NCBI RefSeq assembly: GCF_035046485.1 | Contig: NC_085138.1 | Coordinates: 426,547,265-426,611,264, forward strand | Direction of reading: 5' to 3' | Origin: Aedes albopictus | Taxonomy: Eukaryota; Arthropoda; Insecta; Diptera; Culicidae | DNA: 64,000 nucleotides | Shown here: one piece after another, positions 45,205-56,479 of the stretch | Numbering within the stretch: the stretch's first letter is position 1 | Layout of the letters: each line of letters begins with the position of its first letter | Program-made: the position numbers and the translations under genes | Notes under the pieces: model-generated | The model's database searches: none | Told to the model about the DNA's origin: nothing | The model's input: the letters and a program-made list of their open reading frames with translations, nothing else

Positions 45205-45935
45205 GCCGCCTGGTACCCTCATGAATTTCGCTGAATCACTCCTGAGCCCTCCCGAAGTGCCTTTTGAGGCCCCTGAAGTCTCATGGAATCCCTGGGACCT
45301 TTTAAAGTGTTCTTGATGCCTTGAAACGCTTCTGAACTCTCCTGGTGTTTCTTAAAACTGTCTGAAATGCCCCTGAAACGCCTGTTAGACCATCTGGAAC
45401 TCCCATGCAAATCCTTGAGACCCTTTGAAGCGCCCCTAAGACCACATGGAACCTCCTGGGACTATCTGAAACGCCCCCGAAACCTAGTCCTTTAAAGGCC
45501 TATGAAAACCCCTTCATACGTCACTGAGACCCCTCTGAAACCCACTAGGAGCACCTGGAAAAGCCCCTGAGATATCCTGGTACCCCTCTGAAACCCCCTG
45601 GGACCTCTTTCAAACACCTCCGAGATTTTCGGTACTCTCTGAAACACCCCTGAGATCCTCTGGAACTCCTCTGAGACCCTTTGAAGCGCCTTGCGGACAC
45701 CTGAAACGCCCCTGATACTCCATCGGATCCCCTTGAAGACCTCTGAAAACTCCTGGAATGCCCCTGAGACCATTATGCATTCCAATATCCCGCTGAGGCC
45801 GCCTGAATATCACCTCTGAAATCTCCTGGTACCTCCCCTGAAACCCATTTGGATCCCCTTGAAACGTCCCTGAGATCTTCTGATACCCTCCTGAAACACC
45901 CATGTAATCGCCTCTACTCACCCCTATATAGGGCC
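45205..45935. repeat. C-rich short repeat array (CTGAAACGCCCCTGAGACC type)
   Basis: Imperfect units of about 18-24 bp such as CCTCTGAAACCCCCTGGGAC. On the minus strand they yield Gly/Val/Phe-rich open frames (97 and 143 residues), which are by-products. Similar units lie inside the elements at 46039-47936 and 55102-55922. Confidence 0.75.
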
Positions 45936-46497
45936 CCTGGCCATCAATGTCATGGTTACTATCATTACATTTTCTTATGCACAATATTGGTTCAGAATAG
46001 CACTCCCTCTTTTTATACAGGGCATAAAAAAGTGCATACATTCAAACTTCCATTAAGGTAGAACCCATTTAGGTAATAGTTATTTATGTAACGAGTGGCA
46101 AAAAGTTGATTTTTTCAGCACGAGTCGTGCATTTATCCAACGAGGCTTGCCGAGTTGGATAAATACGAAGAGTGCTAAAAAAATCGAGTTTTGCAACGAG
46201 TTCCACACAAAATTTTATGCAATGATTTTTTCATAATGCAACCCATTTGAGTTGCATCATGTTAATAATGCAACTCAAATGAGTTGCATTATGAACATTA
46301 TATGTACAACTATTTTTCATTATGCAACTCATTTCAGTTGCATAATGAACCAGTTCGGAAAAATTGGCCATTATGATACCAAAATGAGTTATATAAAATG
46401 TAAATTATGATACTGAATTGCATAATATCTATTTTGGTTCCTTCACTTAGGTAAATAGCGTTACACAAATGGAATCTGGTTGTATTCAGAGCAGTTG

Positions 46498-46660
46498 GGG
46501 GCTGTCCATAAACCACGTGGTCATGAGGGGGGGGGGGGGGGGTTCGGCCAATGACCATTTTGTATGGAAGAAAAAAAATTGTATGGACTAATGACCACGC
46601 GAGGGGGGGGGGGGGTTTGAGAAGTCCCAAAAAATGACCACGTGGTTTATGGACAGCCCC
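46498..46660. mobile_element. 163-bp MITE, CCACGTGGTCAT subfamily, TTG target duplication
   Basis: The ends are GGGGCTGTCCATAAACCACG and its complement, with TTG on both sides (46495-46497 and 46661-46663). It is the sister of 11882-12046 and has long G runs in the loop. Confidence 0.88.
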
Positions 46661-47358
46661 TTGGAGTCTTTTAGATAAGGAATAACGTTGGTTTACGAGA
46701 GATAAGTAGCAAGTAGAGTTAAGGGGAATTAAGGGTATGCTCAGGGGGAAGCGATGAGGGAGGAGGGGGGGGGGCATTTCAGGTGAGAGTTGGGACTGTT
46801 TAAGGTTTCATTAAAACTTTCTTGAGCATAAGTCATCGAATCCACATGTATAACTTGTGTGCTTGTAGTAAGTTCAATGTTTGTATAGGAGCTCCCTTGA
46901 GTATAGGTCATCGGATCTACAGTCTGGAACGTCTTGATTATCTTCTGAAATCGCCGGAAACGTTCATGAAATGCTTTCAATCGCCGTTCAAATCTCCCTT
47001 TAGCTCTGGAGCTCACCAAAAATTCTCTGAAGCTTTCAGAAATGCCCTCGAAAATCTCCTAAAATCTTAACAAAAATCGCCTACATAGCGCCTACGTTAC
47101 GCCTCTGAAACCCGCTAAAATCCTCTGAAGCTTCCTTCAATGCCTTTGAAACCCCCCACCCCTCGGACCCCATGTAACGCACCTGAGACCCTTAGAAAGC
47201 ACCGAAAACGCCTTCATAGCACCTCTTAAATCCGCAAAAAATCCTTCAAAGCTTTCTTAAATGCCTTCGAAATCTCCCTAAAACCCCCTCCGACCCCATG
47301 TAACACAACTAAGACCCTTGAACCCACCCCATCTGAAACCCATGCTATGCGTCTGACC

Positions 47359-47744
47359 CAGAGATGCCAGATCATTTTCATCAAAAATCTGTATCAATAC
47401 AGATTTTTCTGTATCGCTGTGTTTGAGGGTATAGCAGACACCGGGAGTCCTAGATTTCAATCGAAACTAACAAAAATACTTTTTGATGATTTTAAATTTT
47501 TACGGGTATTTATTTTTCTCAAACATGTGTGAAAACGTACAAATTTTCATAAATTCTTCAAAGTTTAAGCAGCAATTTACAAAGTTTTCATTGAATCCAT
47601 TGAAAATTTCTTCAAATTTTATGCTTTCTGTAGAATTCTGTATCACATTTCAAAAATCTGTATTTTTCTGTACTCTGTATCTTGTCTGTATGGAAGGTAA
47701 AAAATCTGTATAATACAGAAAAATCTGTATATCTGGCATCTCTG
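47359..47744. mobile_element. 386-bp hAT-type MITE with 8-bp target duplication
   Basis: The ends CAGAGATGCCAGAT and its complement are flanked by an exact 8-bp duplication, GTCTGACC (47351-47358 and 47745-47752). An 8-bp duplication with CAG-type ends is the hallmark of hAT elements. The interior holds repeated TACAGATTTTTCTGTAT motifs and no transposase. Confidence 0.9.
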
Positions 47745-47938
47745 GTCTGACCCCCTCCCCCCCCCCCCCCCCCCCGCTGAAACTCCCTTGAAAGCCCTCT
47801 GAAACCCCACATGACCCCCTTTAAATCTCCACGCCACTCGCCCTTACTAAACTTCTTTCCAATCATCAAATTCATTTAGGTAAATAATTCAATTTTAGGG
47901 CAGTTCCGACTCACTACCTAAATGGAGGTTTGGGTGTA

Positions 47939-49639
47939 AACTAAAATTCATCGATTACTTGATGAACTACCTTTTCTTCCATAACCCAATAATCTAGGTG
48001 TACCAACAGAGAAACTGAGAGTACAACACCAATAACGACAAGCACTTCCTGTATGGAGCACTAATTTGCGCTAAAAGCATCCATCTCCTAGCTCTAGTGT
48101 TTTTTTTATTTCTTCTTTTCCACTAGAACGAAAGACTCAATGCCACTCAGTGCAGCTGCAGCACCACCATTAGAGAGGAAAAAGTGGAACAATGAGCGAC
48201 AGTGAGCTGCAATTTTCTCCTAAGATTGCGGGGCCTCAGGGCCTCTTTAGTGCATCTCCTCCGGAGTCTAGCCTAATGTTTTGTCATTGTCGTTCTTTTT
48301 TGTTCCTTGAATGCGCGAATGCTTCGAATGTGCCTGAGTGATGAGCGATTTTTTTTTGTTTCTCCACATTTGTTAAAGCAAAACTCTGATGCTGCAGGGC
48401 TCATACACTTCGAAAATAGTCCGGAGTATGGGTGTACAAAAGTCATAAAGGAACGATTTTCTGGCTTACGTGTAACAACCCAGGAGAATCAACCGACAAT
48501 GGAGACGAACCGTGCGGAAATTGTTTGCCCCATTATTCTCCTCACGAGGGAGGACAGTTTTGTGTTGCTTTTTTCCGATGCATCACAGGAATAATGCACC
48601 CTGTGTGGGGATGACAAGGCGAAAGAGTTACACTGGGCTGCTATATTTAAATCTTACAGAAGGAAACAAGTATATCAAGCTGACGGTAAATGACAGGCTT
48701 ATGACATTTTAAAATCTCATGAGGTTTGTTAGGTTTTCTATTTTTTTTAAATTTTCTTCAAACAGTAAACCAATTCCCAAAATTCCAAAATTTTAAATCA
48801 AGTTTAGCTAACATTACCTAAAAACTATGGGATGTTTATAAAAAATCTACCATTATGAATAATTATACTTATACTAAACTTATACAAATCACAAAATCAA
48901 GCAAATATGTACTTCACAAATTAAAAATGTGTAAATTTTCCAAAATTTACTATTTTTTTAAACTTTTTCACCCCTAGTGTCCCGTTTATCCTTCGTTGAG
49001 TATTTCACTAGAAAGGACAAATGATGTCCCATTTTTCCTTCAATGCCACCCTCCCCCATCATTCATCTGGAAGCAGCGCTCTCGCCGCCCGGCGCTCAAT
49101 GATTGTCACTTGGCTTGCTTTTGTGCTCTCAGCCAGCAGAAGTGCGAAGCTTTCTCTGGTCCCCCGGGAACGTGGTAATGGCAACTACTTAAGCCCTGTC
49201 GGTGTGAAGGTTACACGCTACGTTGCGCCCGGACTGGACAAACTAGTCCAGCAGAGAGAGAACTGGTTGAATCAATTTAGGTTCATCTGTACCGACTTCG
49301 ATCCGATTTGCCGCTTCGGGGGTAATGGATTCCTCGTAATGGATTTTCTGATGGATTTTTTTTTATTTCCTAGTGCACGCTGCAATAATATAACAAATCG
49401 CAATTTTACAGCCGCGCTTTGTTGCCATCAATGGGTGGGGGTGGTGAATCCAGTCCCAAGGGCGTCGGTGCAATTCATTTCGAAAGTAGCAATAATTCAC
49501 ATCCGCTTCTGCGTTCGACAATGCTCGTTCGACGCGTCTGTGCTGTTCACTATTGGAGCAACGCCGAGCTGAGTGCATTCAAAAATCATGATGAAGACAC
49601 GGACTAAGTCACATTGGAATGATGAAACTTTTTTCTATG
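47939..49639. other. Low-copy DNA with an unassigned 183-codon frame
   Basis: Apart from homopolymers I recognise no repeats, and GC is above the local average at 48160-48240 and 49050-49330. The plus frame at 49021-49572 (183 residues) has one hydrophobic stretch and scattered cysteines but no domain. Its length is borderline for chance. It could be UTR or exon of an unannotated gene. Confidence 0.35.
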
Positions 49640-49641
49640 TA

Positions 49642-50327
49642 CACGCAGAAAAATAAATTGTAAACACAATTAAATTCTAGTTCAAATCAAACGATTTTTC
49701 AGTTTACTATAGCGACAAACTGATTTCTAGTTTAAACTGAACTGTTCTATTGTTTGATAATACAAATGTTTTCATTTGTCGAAATTTTTGACAGTTTGTT
49801 AAAACAAACAGAGATATGGTATTTTCAACATGAAATAATGGATTGATTCAAACGACTGTACTTTTGCCACTAACAAACCCGGAATGTGATTGTGTTGGTG
49901 ACGGCAGCAACTGCGGCAGCTCGGAAATCTATTTTTAGACCGTCGGAAAGTGGTTGGGGAGGAGACCGACTAAAAAAAAAGACAAAAAAGGCGAAACCGA
50001 TCAACTTTTTGTGGATGCTGTCGTGAGTACCTGCGCGTCATCCATCACGGCCAAAGCTGCACTTGGAAGTTGGCACACCTTCTTCGTTGTGGCGATGTTG
50101 GAGCAAGCATTTTATGGATGTGTTAGTGCTTTCGGACCATGTTTATGGTTTTTATTTTGTTGAAACAAATGAAATTTTTGACATTATATCAAATGATGGT
50201 AATCGGTTGTTTTTATCGATAAACTCTAAATGAAAACAATTAAATATAACTTTGGAATAAGTAAATTCTTAGTTTGAAAATCAACCATGCGTTTTATTGT
50301 TCTAAACAAGCGCCATTTTTCTGCGTG
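49642..50327. mobile_element. 686-bp inverted-repeat element with a GC-richer interior (TA duplication)
   Basis: The ends are CACGCAGAAAAAT and its exact complement, with TA outside (49640-49641 and 50328-50329). The flanks inside are AT-rich and repetitive (CAAATCAAACGATTTTTC type), but 49870-50150 is GC-richer and unlike the rest, with a 69-residue plus frame (GRRPTKKKDKKGETDQ...) and a donor-like GTGAGTAC after it. This could be captured host DNA; the source is unknown. Confidence 0.75.
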
Positions 50328-50667
50328 TAGGTTAACATACACTTATTTTATTTGAGGTGGTTCAAATTTCATTTTGATGTTTGTCCCCCCCCCCCCTTTC
50401 AGCAAAATTTTTTGGCTGGATTTCGCATTTTGAGGGTTGCAGATTAAAAAAATATATGTTAATAAATCCGATGAGATTTTAATATTTCCAGATTAAATGA
50501 TTTATTTTTTTATTACCCCCCAACCCCCTACACCAGCCAATGAGTGGTTGAGTAAAAAGTGAAATGAATGATTGTAACAGCCTTAGTGTTACGTAAGAAG
50601 CATTTACAAGGCCGATGTCGAAAAATAGACATGAAATCCGAAATAGACATAAGGGTACTTATAGCCA
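50328..50667. other. AT-rich spacer
   Basis: Nothing recognised except a C run near 50385. Confidence 0.4.
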
Positions 50668-50928
50668 CAGCTGTAACGGCGTGGGTATGCAGCATGACCA
50701 AGCTGGGGGTGACATATTCGATTCCCGTTCGGTTCAGGAATTTTTCGTAAAGGAATTCTTTTGACTTCCTAGGGCATAGAGTACATTCCCGCCTGCCACA
50801 TGATATACACATGTATAAAAGTCATTGGCAGAAGAAGCTCTCAGTTAATAACTGTGGAAGTGCTCAAAGAATATTAATCTGAGTAGCATGCTTTGTCTCA
50901 GTGAGAAAGTAACGGCAAAAAAAAAAAA
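50668..50928 (+). mobile_element. Feilai-like SINE, older copy
   Basis: Parallels 20205-20488: GGTATGCAGCATGACCAAGC, TTTTCGTAAAGGAATTC, CACATGATATACACATG, GAAGCTCTCAGTTAATAACT, then AGTGAGAAAGTAACGGC and an A run. The B box is damaged (ATATTCGATTCC). Confidence 0.82.
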
Positions 50929-51129
50929 GGTTTGAATAAACTGGATAGTTTACACGAAAACGCGCAATTTTGTGCGTCGTTCGTTGTTGCTTCTATCTGT
51001 CTGGAATCTAAGTTTCCTGGGGAAGCTGCTCTCGTCCATAAGCTTTCATGTGCGGTTGATACATTTTGTATGAAACCTTGAAGGTAATGCGAGAAGTTCC
51101 GATATCAAGGGCATTTTTAGAGGATTCCT

Positions 51130-51245
51130 GGTTCATTGTTGACTGGCCATCGACGATGTCCGCTCGAAATCTCAGTCGACGGAAGATGATCTAGTATGGC
51201 ACATAGAAGGACGCATTCAGAATCGGGATCACTCGCACCCAACTA
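51130..51245 (-). mobile_element. RTE-type fragment
   Basis: GACGGAAGATGATCTAGTATG and CCATCGACGATG follow the order of 41777-41895 in the minus-strand element (reverse transcriptase region). Short and degraded. Confidence 0.5.
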
Positions 51246-51258
51246 TCACACATCTATA

Positions 51259-51964
51259 TTAGAGTGGGTCATCGTTTATATGGAAAAAATAAAAATTCAA
51301 TGACATCCCATCAGATCAAAGCTTTTTTGATCCCATTTCAGAACCCAAATAAGTGTGCAAAATTTGGGCACGATTGGTTACGTCTACGTTTTGCGCATCG
51401 CGTTTGAAGTTTGTATGGGGTTTTACATGGGAAAACACACTTTTTTGCATTTCTCTCATAACAAGCTCGAATTTTTCTAAAACCGTGTAACCGATAAAGC
51501 AAAAGCATAGCCTAGGGTGTCCTGAAAAATTTTGTCGAAGACCACGAAGTGATCTGATGCTTATGAAAAAAGTTATAGCGTTGGCATTGCTTGGCGAAAC
51601 AGCATGATTTTGTTGCTATTGTTATTCCTTTACATGTTAAAACATAAACACATGCATGCGGTTCGTTGGTTATAACTATTTTCACAAGCATCGGATCGCT
51701 ATGTGGTCTTCAACAAAGTTTTTCAGAACATTCTAGGCTATCATTTTACAGTATCGGTTAAAAAGTTTTAGACAAACTTTTTCAACTTATGGCTAAAATG
51801 CAGAAAAGTATGTTTTCCCATACAAAATCCCATACAAATTTCAATTGCAATGCGCAAAGTGTAGACGCAACCGATCGTGCTCAAATTTTGCACAGACACT
51901 CAGGACCCGAAACGGAACCAAAAAAGCTTTGATCTGAGAAAACGGTTCCGATGACCCACACTAA
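51259..51964. repeat. About 700-bp long inverted repeat (hairpin element) 1
   Basis: Starts TTAGAGTGGGTCATCG and ends with the near complement. The arms of about 330 bp share TGTGCAAAATTTGGGCACGA and TGTATGGGAAAAC-type blocks. Any transcript across it would fold into a long imperfect duplex. No coding sequence. Confidence 0.8.
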
Positions 51965-51972
51965 TCTATATA

Positions 51973-52672
51973 TTAGAGTGGGTCAACGTTGTATGGAGAA
52001 ACTTTAAATTTGATCGTATCAACCCGGAACAAAGCTTTTTCAATCTATATTAGCGTCCAAAACAACTGTGCAAAATTTGGGAGCGATTGGTTGCGTCCCC
52101 GTATTCCGCATTGCGATTGAAATTTGTATGGAAGTTAGTATGGGAAAACGTACTTTTTTGCATTTTACTCATAAGTTGAATTCTTTTGTCTAATACCATG
52201 TAACTAATGACGTTAAAATATAGCCTAGGATATGCCGAAAAACTTTGCCGTAGACCGCAAAGTGATCCGACGCTAGTGAAAAAAGTTATTCGTCTGGTAA
52301 CTTAGGCCAAAAATTGAGATTTTATTATTGATGTTATTCCTTTACATGTTAAATGTAAAGCACCACTGGGAAATCTGTACGTTATAACTTTTTTCACAAG
52401 TGTCGGATCACTTTGCGGTCTTCGGCAAAGTTTTTCGGCATACCCTAGGCTATACTTCAACGTCATTAGTTAGATCGGTTTAGACGAAAAATTTCAATTT
52501 ATGAGAAAAATGCAAAACGTGATTCTCATACTAAATTCCATACAAATTTCAATTGCAATGCGGAATACGGGGACGCAACCAATCGCTCCCAAATTTTGCA
52601 CAATTGTTTTGGACGCTAAAAGGAATCGAAAAAGCTTTGTTAAAAAAAATCAACTTTGTTGACCCAGTCTTA
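51973..52672. repeat. About 700-bp long inverted repeat (hairpin element) 2
   Basis: Starts TTAGAGTGGGTCAACG and ends GTTGACCCAGTCTTA. It is diverged from, and almost adjacent to, hairpin 1, with the same internal blocks (CTGTGCAAAATTTGGGAGCG, AATTTGTATGG). Confidence 0.8.
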
Positions 52673-52675
52673 TAT

Positions 52676-53150
52676 GTATGTATATATAATATGTCTGGCT
52701 GTCTGATCCTGATTTGGAAACTGCTGAACTGATTGGCGTGAAAATTTACTTGTAGAAGTTTTTGGAACGATGAAGGTTCTTTGCATGATCAAAGACGTCT
52801 TCCCCTCTGAAAAACGGGGGCTCCCATACAGATGAATTTGCGGGGCACTTCTCTATGGAGTTGTTAGTCAAAAATTACGTAGAAATGCTGTACATCGTTT
52901 GCAGGGACAGCTCTGCCCATAACTGCATAATTATAACATTTGCATTTTTTTGCGGGTTAGAGTTAATATCGGGGACTACCTGAATAAAGTTATGAAGTTT
53001 GTTCTAGGATATACGAAATAAATACTAAGTTATTTTATTTCATTATCAAAAACAATTGCATAACAATCTTGCTTGAAAAGCGGGGTGGCTTCAGGGCGTG
53101 ACATCAATCATAATATGGTCTAATTATTTTTTCTGACTATTAGTTCAACA
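52676..53150. other. Intergenic spacer
   Basis: No gene or recognised repeat. Confidence 0.35.
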
Positions 53151-53946
53151 TTAGTATGGAACAAACATAAAATTCTCGCTCCAGTCGACTTTTTTGATTC
53201 CATTTAGGTCCCATATGAACTGTGCAAAATTTCAGAGCAATCGGTGAAACTATAATTTAGCGCAAGCGGCTCAAAGTTTTCATAGGATTTACTATGGGAA
53301 AAGTTACACTTTCAGATAAAAAATCCCAGAGGCCGCCCCTTGTCTCCTTAATTTATATCGATCAACGTTTCTTGTAGAAAAATCATTTATGAAACTCTTC
53401 TTCCAAGACCGCAAAACGATTTGATGCTTGTGGATAAAGTTATTGATTTATTACCGATTAGTGCTCCAACGAACGGCTTTTTGTTTTGTTTTATTAGCAG
53501 CACTGTAGCTGCTGCCTTGGCTGCTGCTGTTTCTGGGGGTGGTGATGCCTCCCGCCACCACATGCAACAACGGCAGCAGCAGTGCTGCTGGTAAAACAAA
53601 TCAAAAAACCGTTCGTTGGATCACTAATCGGTAATAAATCAATAACTTTTTCCACAAGCATCCAATCGTTTTGCGGTCTTCGAAGGAAAGTTGTATAAAT
53701 GATTTTTCTACAAGAAACATGGATCGATTTGAATTAAGGAGACAAAGGGCGACCTCTGGGATTTTTGTTTGAAAGTGAAACTTTTCCCATAGTAAATCCT
53801 ATGCAAACTTTGAGCCGCTTGCGCTAAATTATAGTTTCACCGATTGCACTGAAATTTTGTACAGTTTATATGGGACCTAAATGGCATCTAAAAAGTCGAC
53901 TTGAGCGAGGATTTATTTTTTCCATACAAGCGGGTCCCATACTATT
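53151..53946. repeat. About 800-bp long inverted repeat (hairpin element) 3
   Basis: Arms match between about 53170-53480 and 53600-53930 (GTGCAAAATTTCAGAGCAAT, TAATTTAGCGCAAGCGGCTC). The loop at 53490-53590 contains CTG/CAG triplets within a smaller inverted repeat around AACGAACGGTTT-type sequence. Related in layout to hairpins 1 and 2. Confidence 0.78.
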
Positions 53947-54299
53947 CAGCATACAACAAGTGCTATATATTGGGGAATCTAGCTTTTTTCTTTTTTCTCA
54001 TTCATTCTCCTTGATTAACACGAGAAAGAGCAGTATGAAAGGGGGTGCCATGGAACTGCTTTCCATCCTTCTCTTTCTCGTGTTTATTTTCACGAATTTC
54101 TAGTATTATTCTAGAAGAACTTTACAATAACTTTTATGTAACCAAACTAGACATGTGTGTTGCTTGGGGACCCCAGGGGAGTTAAAGGTATTACATCATG
54201 GTATTTACGATGATAATCGTACGGATAACTGGAAACAACAACAGAATAATTTTGAATAAAAGACTGGCGATACCGAATATCATGACAATTTTTACAAAT
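53947..54299. other. Spacer
   Basis: An inverted CTCGTGTT/AACACGAGAAAGAG pair near 54015-54085. No gene. Confidence 0.35.
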
Positions 54300-55081
54300 A
54301 CTAGACAACCATTGGAGAAAACATTGAATTTTTTCGCAAAATTTCTCTCGTAGTTCCTTCCAGGATTTCTCTCAGAGGTTTGCAGATTTACTCTTTGAAT
54401 TTCCCTAGGTAGTTTTTTTCCGAGATAAATTCTAGTTTTTTTTTCCTGAGACGGCCCAGTTTTTCTCAGGGTTTCTTCCGAATTTCTCCAAAAAGGCATA
54501 ACATAGATATTCCGAGAAAAACTACTAAAAATATTCCAGGAGAAATTCTTGTAGACATTTCAGGAGAAACTTCGGAACTAATTTCGAGAGGAATCCCTTT
54601 AGAAAAAAGGACTCCAGGAGAAATGCCAGGATGTAAGATATCTCAGGAATAGTTTTTGCAGAAACTCTGGGAGAAATCTCGGCAAGATCTTCTACGGAAA
54701 TCCCATTAGACAGAATTACGACAAATCATTTCAAAGGAATCTTGAGAGATGCCCTTGGAGGAATTCCGTGACAACATCTAAGAAATATTCAGACTCTCCC
54801 TAGAAACTCTTCTAGAGAACCCTAGATAAATCCTCGAAGAAACCCCACAAACATTTGTTTGGGTAGAACGCAGGAAAAACTCCGGGAAAAAATCCGCTAT
54901 CAATATCGGGAAAACCTCTGGCAGAAAGCCTTGAAAGACATACTGCAGGATCCCTGTGAAAAAATCCAGGAGCAACAAGTTGCATTCACGAATCCTGGAA
55001 GATTCTTTAGCAAAAATACAGCAAGAATTGTTCGAATCCTGAAAAATGCCGGCAAGAATCCGGAAGAATCTCCGAGAGGAA
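54300..55081. repeat. Short tandem repeat array (GGAGAAATTC type)
   Basis: Diverged units of the same family as at 14-23 kb. It continues after the inserted element at about 56340-56480. Confidence 0.7.
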
Positions 55082-55083
55082 TA

Positions 55084-56334
55084 CAGTGCGAGAAATAAGT
55101 ACACTAAAACCTCCATTTAGGTAATGAGTCGGGACTGCCTAAATAGAATTTTTACCTAAATGGATTCATTACCTAAATGGATTCAGTTTATTACCTAAAT
55201 GGATTACAAGGTTGCAAAGAAGTTCAACAAGGGAGAGTTACTAGGAGATTTAAAGGAGATCATGCGGAGTTTCAGATGGCTTTCAATGAGTTTCAGGAGG
55301 GGGTGGGTTTCAGGAGGGGAGGGGCTTCAGGGGCGTTTTCGGGGGTTTTGGAGGGTCTTAGATCAAAATTGTCATTCAAATGACTAGCTGGGCACGAAAC
55401 ACGAAAAACTTTGCGAAAAACCCTGCAAAATTCCGCCAGACTGAAAAATTATTGAATGTCGGGTCAAAGTCGGGTCAATTTTTATCGTATGTTGGGTCAT
55501 TGTTGGACCAACATCGAACAACTGTTGAGTCTATATTGGGTTTGGTGGCCAAAATAAAAACAGGTGAATGATAGGTTGATGTCGGGTTTGACGTCATCAA
55601 TGCTGGAGCTGATATCAATGGAATGATGGAAGGATGGTTGATTATCTCAATTTCAGCTGGAAATGACGCTAGATACTGGCACTTTTCAACACTGAATTAG
55701 GGGGGAGGGGGTGTTTAGCGGGCAACATTGCACCCCCCTTCCTCCCATACCCACCCCCTAACACCACTCACTACTTCTTTCCCATAAACCAGTCTTATAC
55801 CTAATCTTAAGCACTCCAACTGATTTGAACACAATCAAATTCCATTTAGGTAACGTTACCTAAATGGAGGGACCTAAATAGATTTTACCTAAATGGATCC
55901 TACCTAAATGGAGGTTTGAGTGTATAAAGACAGAGCCGATTTTCATACAAAATTATCATGTTTGAGGATCAAAATCTCTGTTTCTAGCAATTCGATTGTA
56001 ACGGAATTTTGGCTGCAACCTTAAAATAACAAGAATTTCAGCTAGTATTATAAATCATCATCCATGCAAATGTTTACATTTACTTTGCAGAATCAAATAA
56101 ATATAAAGGCACTATTTTCATACAAAAAGTGTCTTTATACTTATTTGAATCTGAAAAGTAAATGTAAACATTTGCATAGATGATGATTTATAATACTAGC
56201 TAAAATTCTAGTTATTTTAAGGTTGCAGCCAAAATTCCATTACAATCAAATCGCTAGAAACAGAGATTTTGATCCTCAAACATGATTATTTTGTATGGAA
56301 ATCGGCTCTGTCTTTTTACTTATTTCTCGCACTG
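55084..56334. mobile_element. 428-bp palindromic element split by an 821-bp element (TA duplication)
   Basis: The ends are CAGTGCGAGAAATAAGTA and its complement, with TA at 55082-55083 and 56335-56336. Without the insert it is about 428 bp and almost wholly an inverted repeat (arms meeting near 56110). Confidence 0.82.
55102..55922 (+). mobile_element. 821-bp inverted-repeat element of the CCTCCATTTAGGTA family (TA duplication)
   Basis: The ends are CACTAAAACCTCCATTTAGG and the complement of CACTCAAACCTCCATTTAGG; TA at 55100-55101 and 55923-55924. It carries G-rich short repeats and ATTTAGGTAA motifs. A relative lies at 46039-47936 in reverse. Confidence 0.85.
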
Positions 56335-56479
56335 TACAAAAAAAATCTGTGATAAAATCAAACGGAATCTTGTGAGAAACTCTGGAAAGCATTTCCAGAG
56401 ACATTTCCAAAGAAGTCCATCAAAAAGCACTGACGAAACTTCTGGAGCAACTTGTCAGAATTGTCGGAAATATTTGCTC

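Larger units (their letters stand above)
46039..47936 (-). mobile_element. 1.9-kb inverted-repeat element of the CCTCCATTTAGGTA family (TA duplication)
   Basis: The left end is CATTCAAACTTCCATTAAGG; the complement of the right end is CACCCAAACCTCCATTTAGG. TA lies outside both (46037-46038 and 47937-47938). Inside are C-rich short repeats and two nested MITEs. Removing these leaves about 1.34 kb. The right subterminal region matches 55200-55260 of the 821-bp relative. Confidence 0.8.

Noticed and set aside
45492..46041. Gly/Val-rich minus frames of 97 and 143 residues
   Set aside because: By-products of C-rich short repeats.
53490..53590. CAG/CTG triplet tract as a coding poly-Gln exon
   Set aside because: Short, interrupted and placed symmetrically in the loop of a hairpin element.
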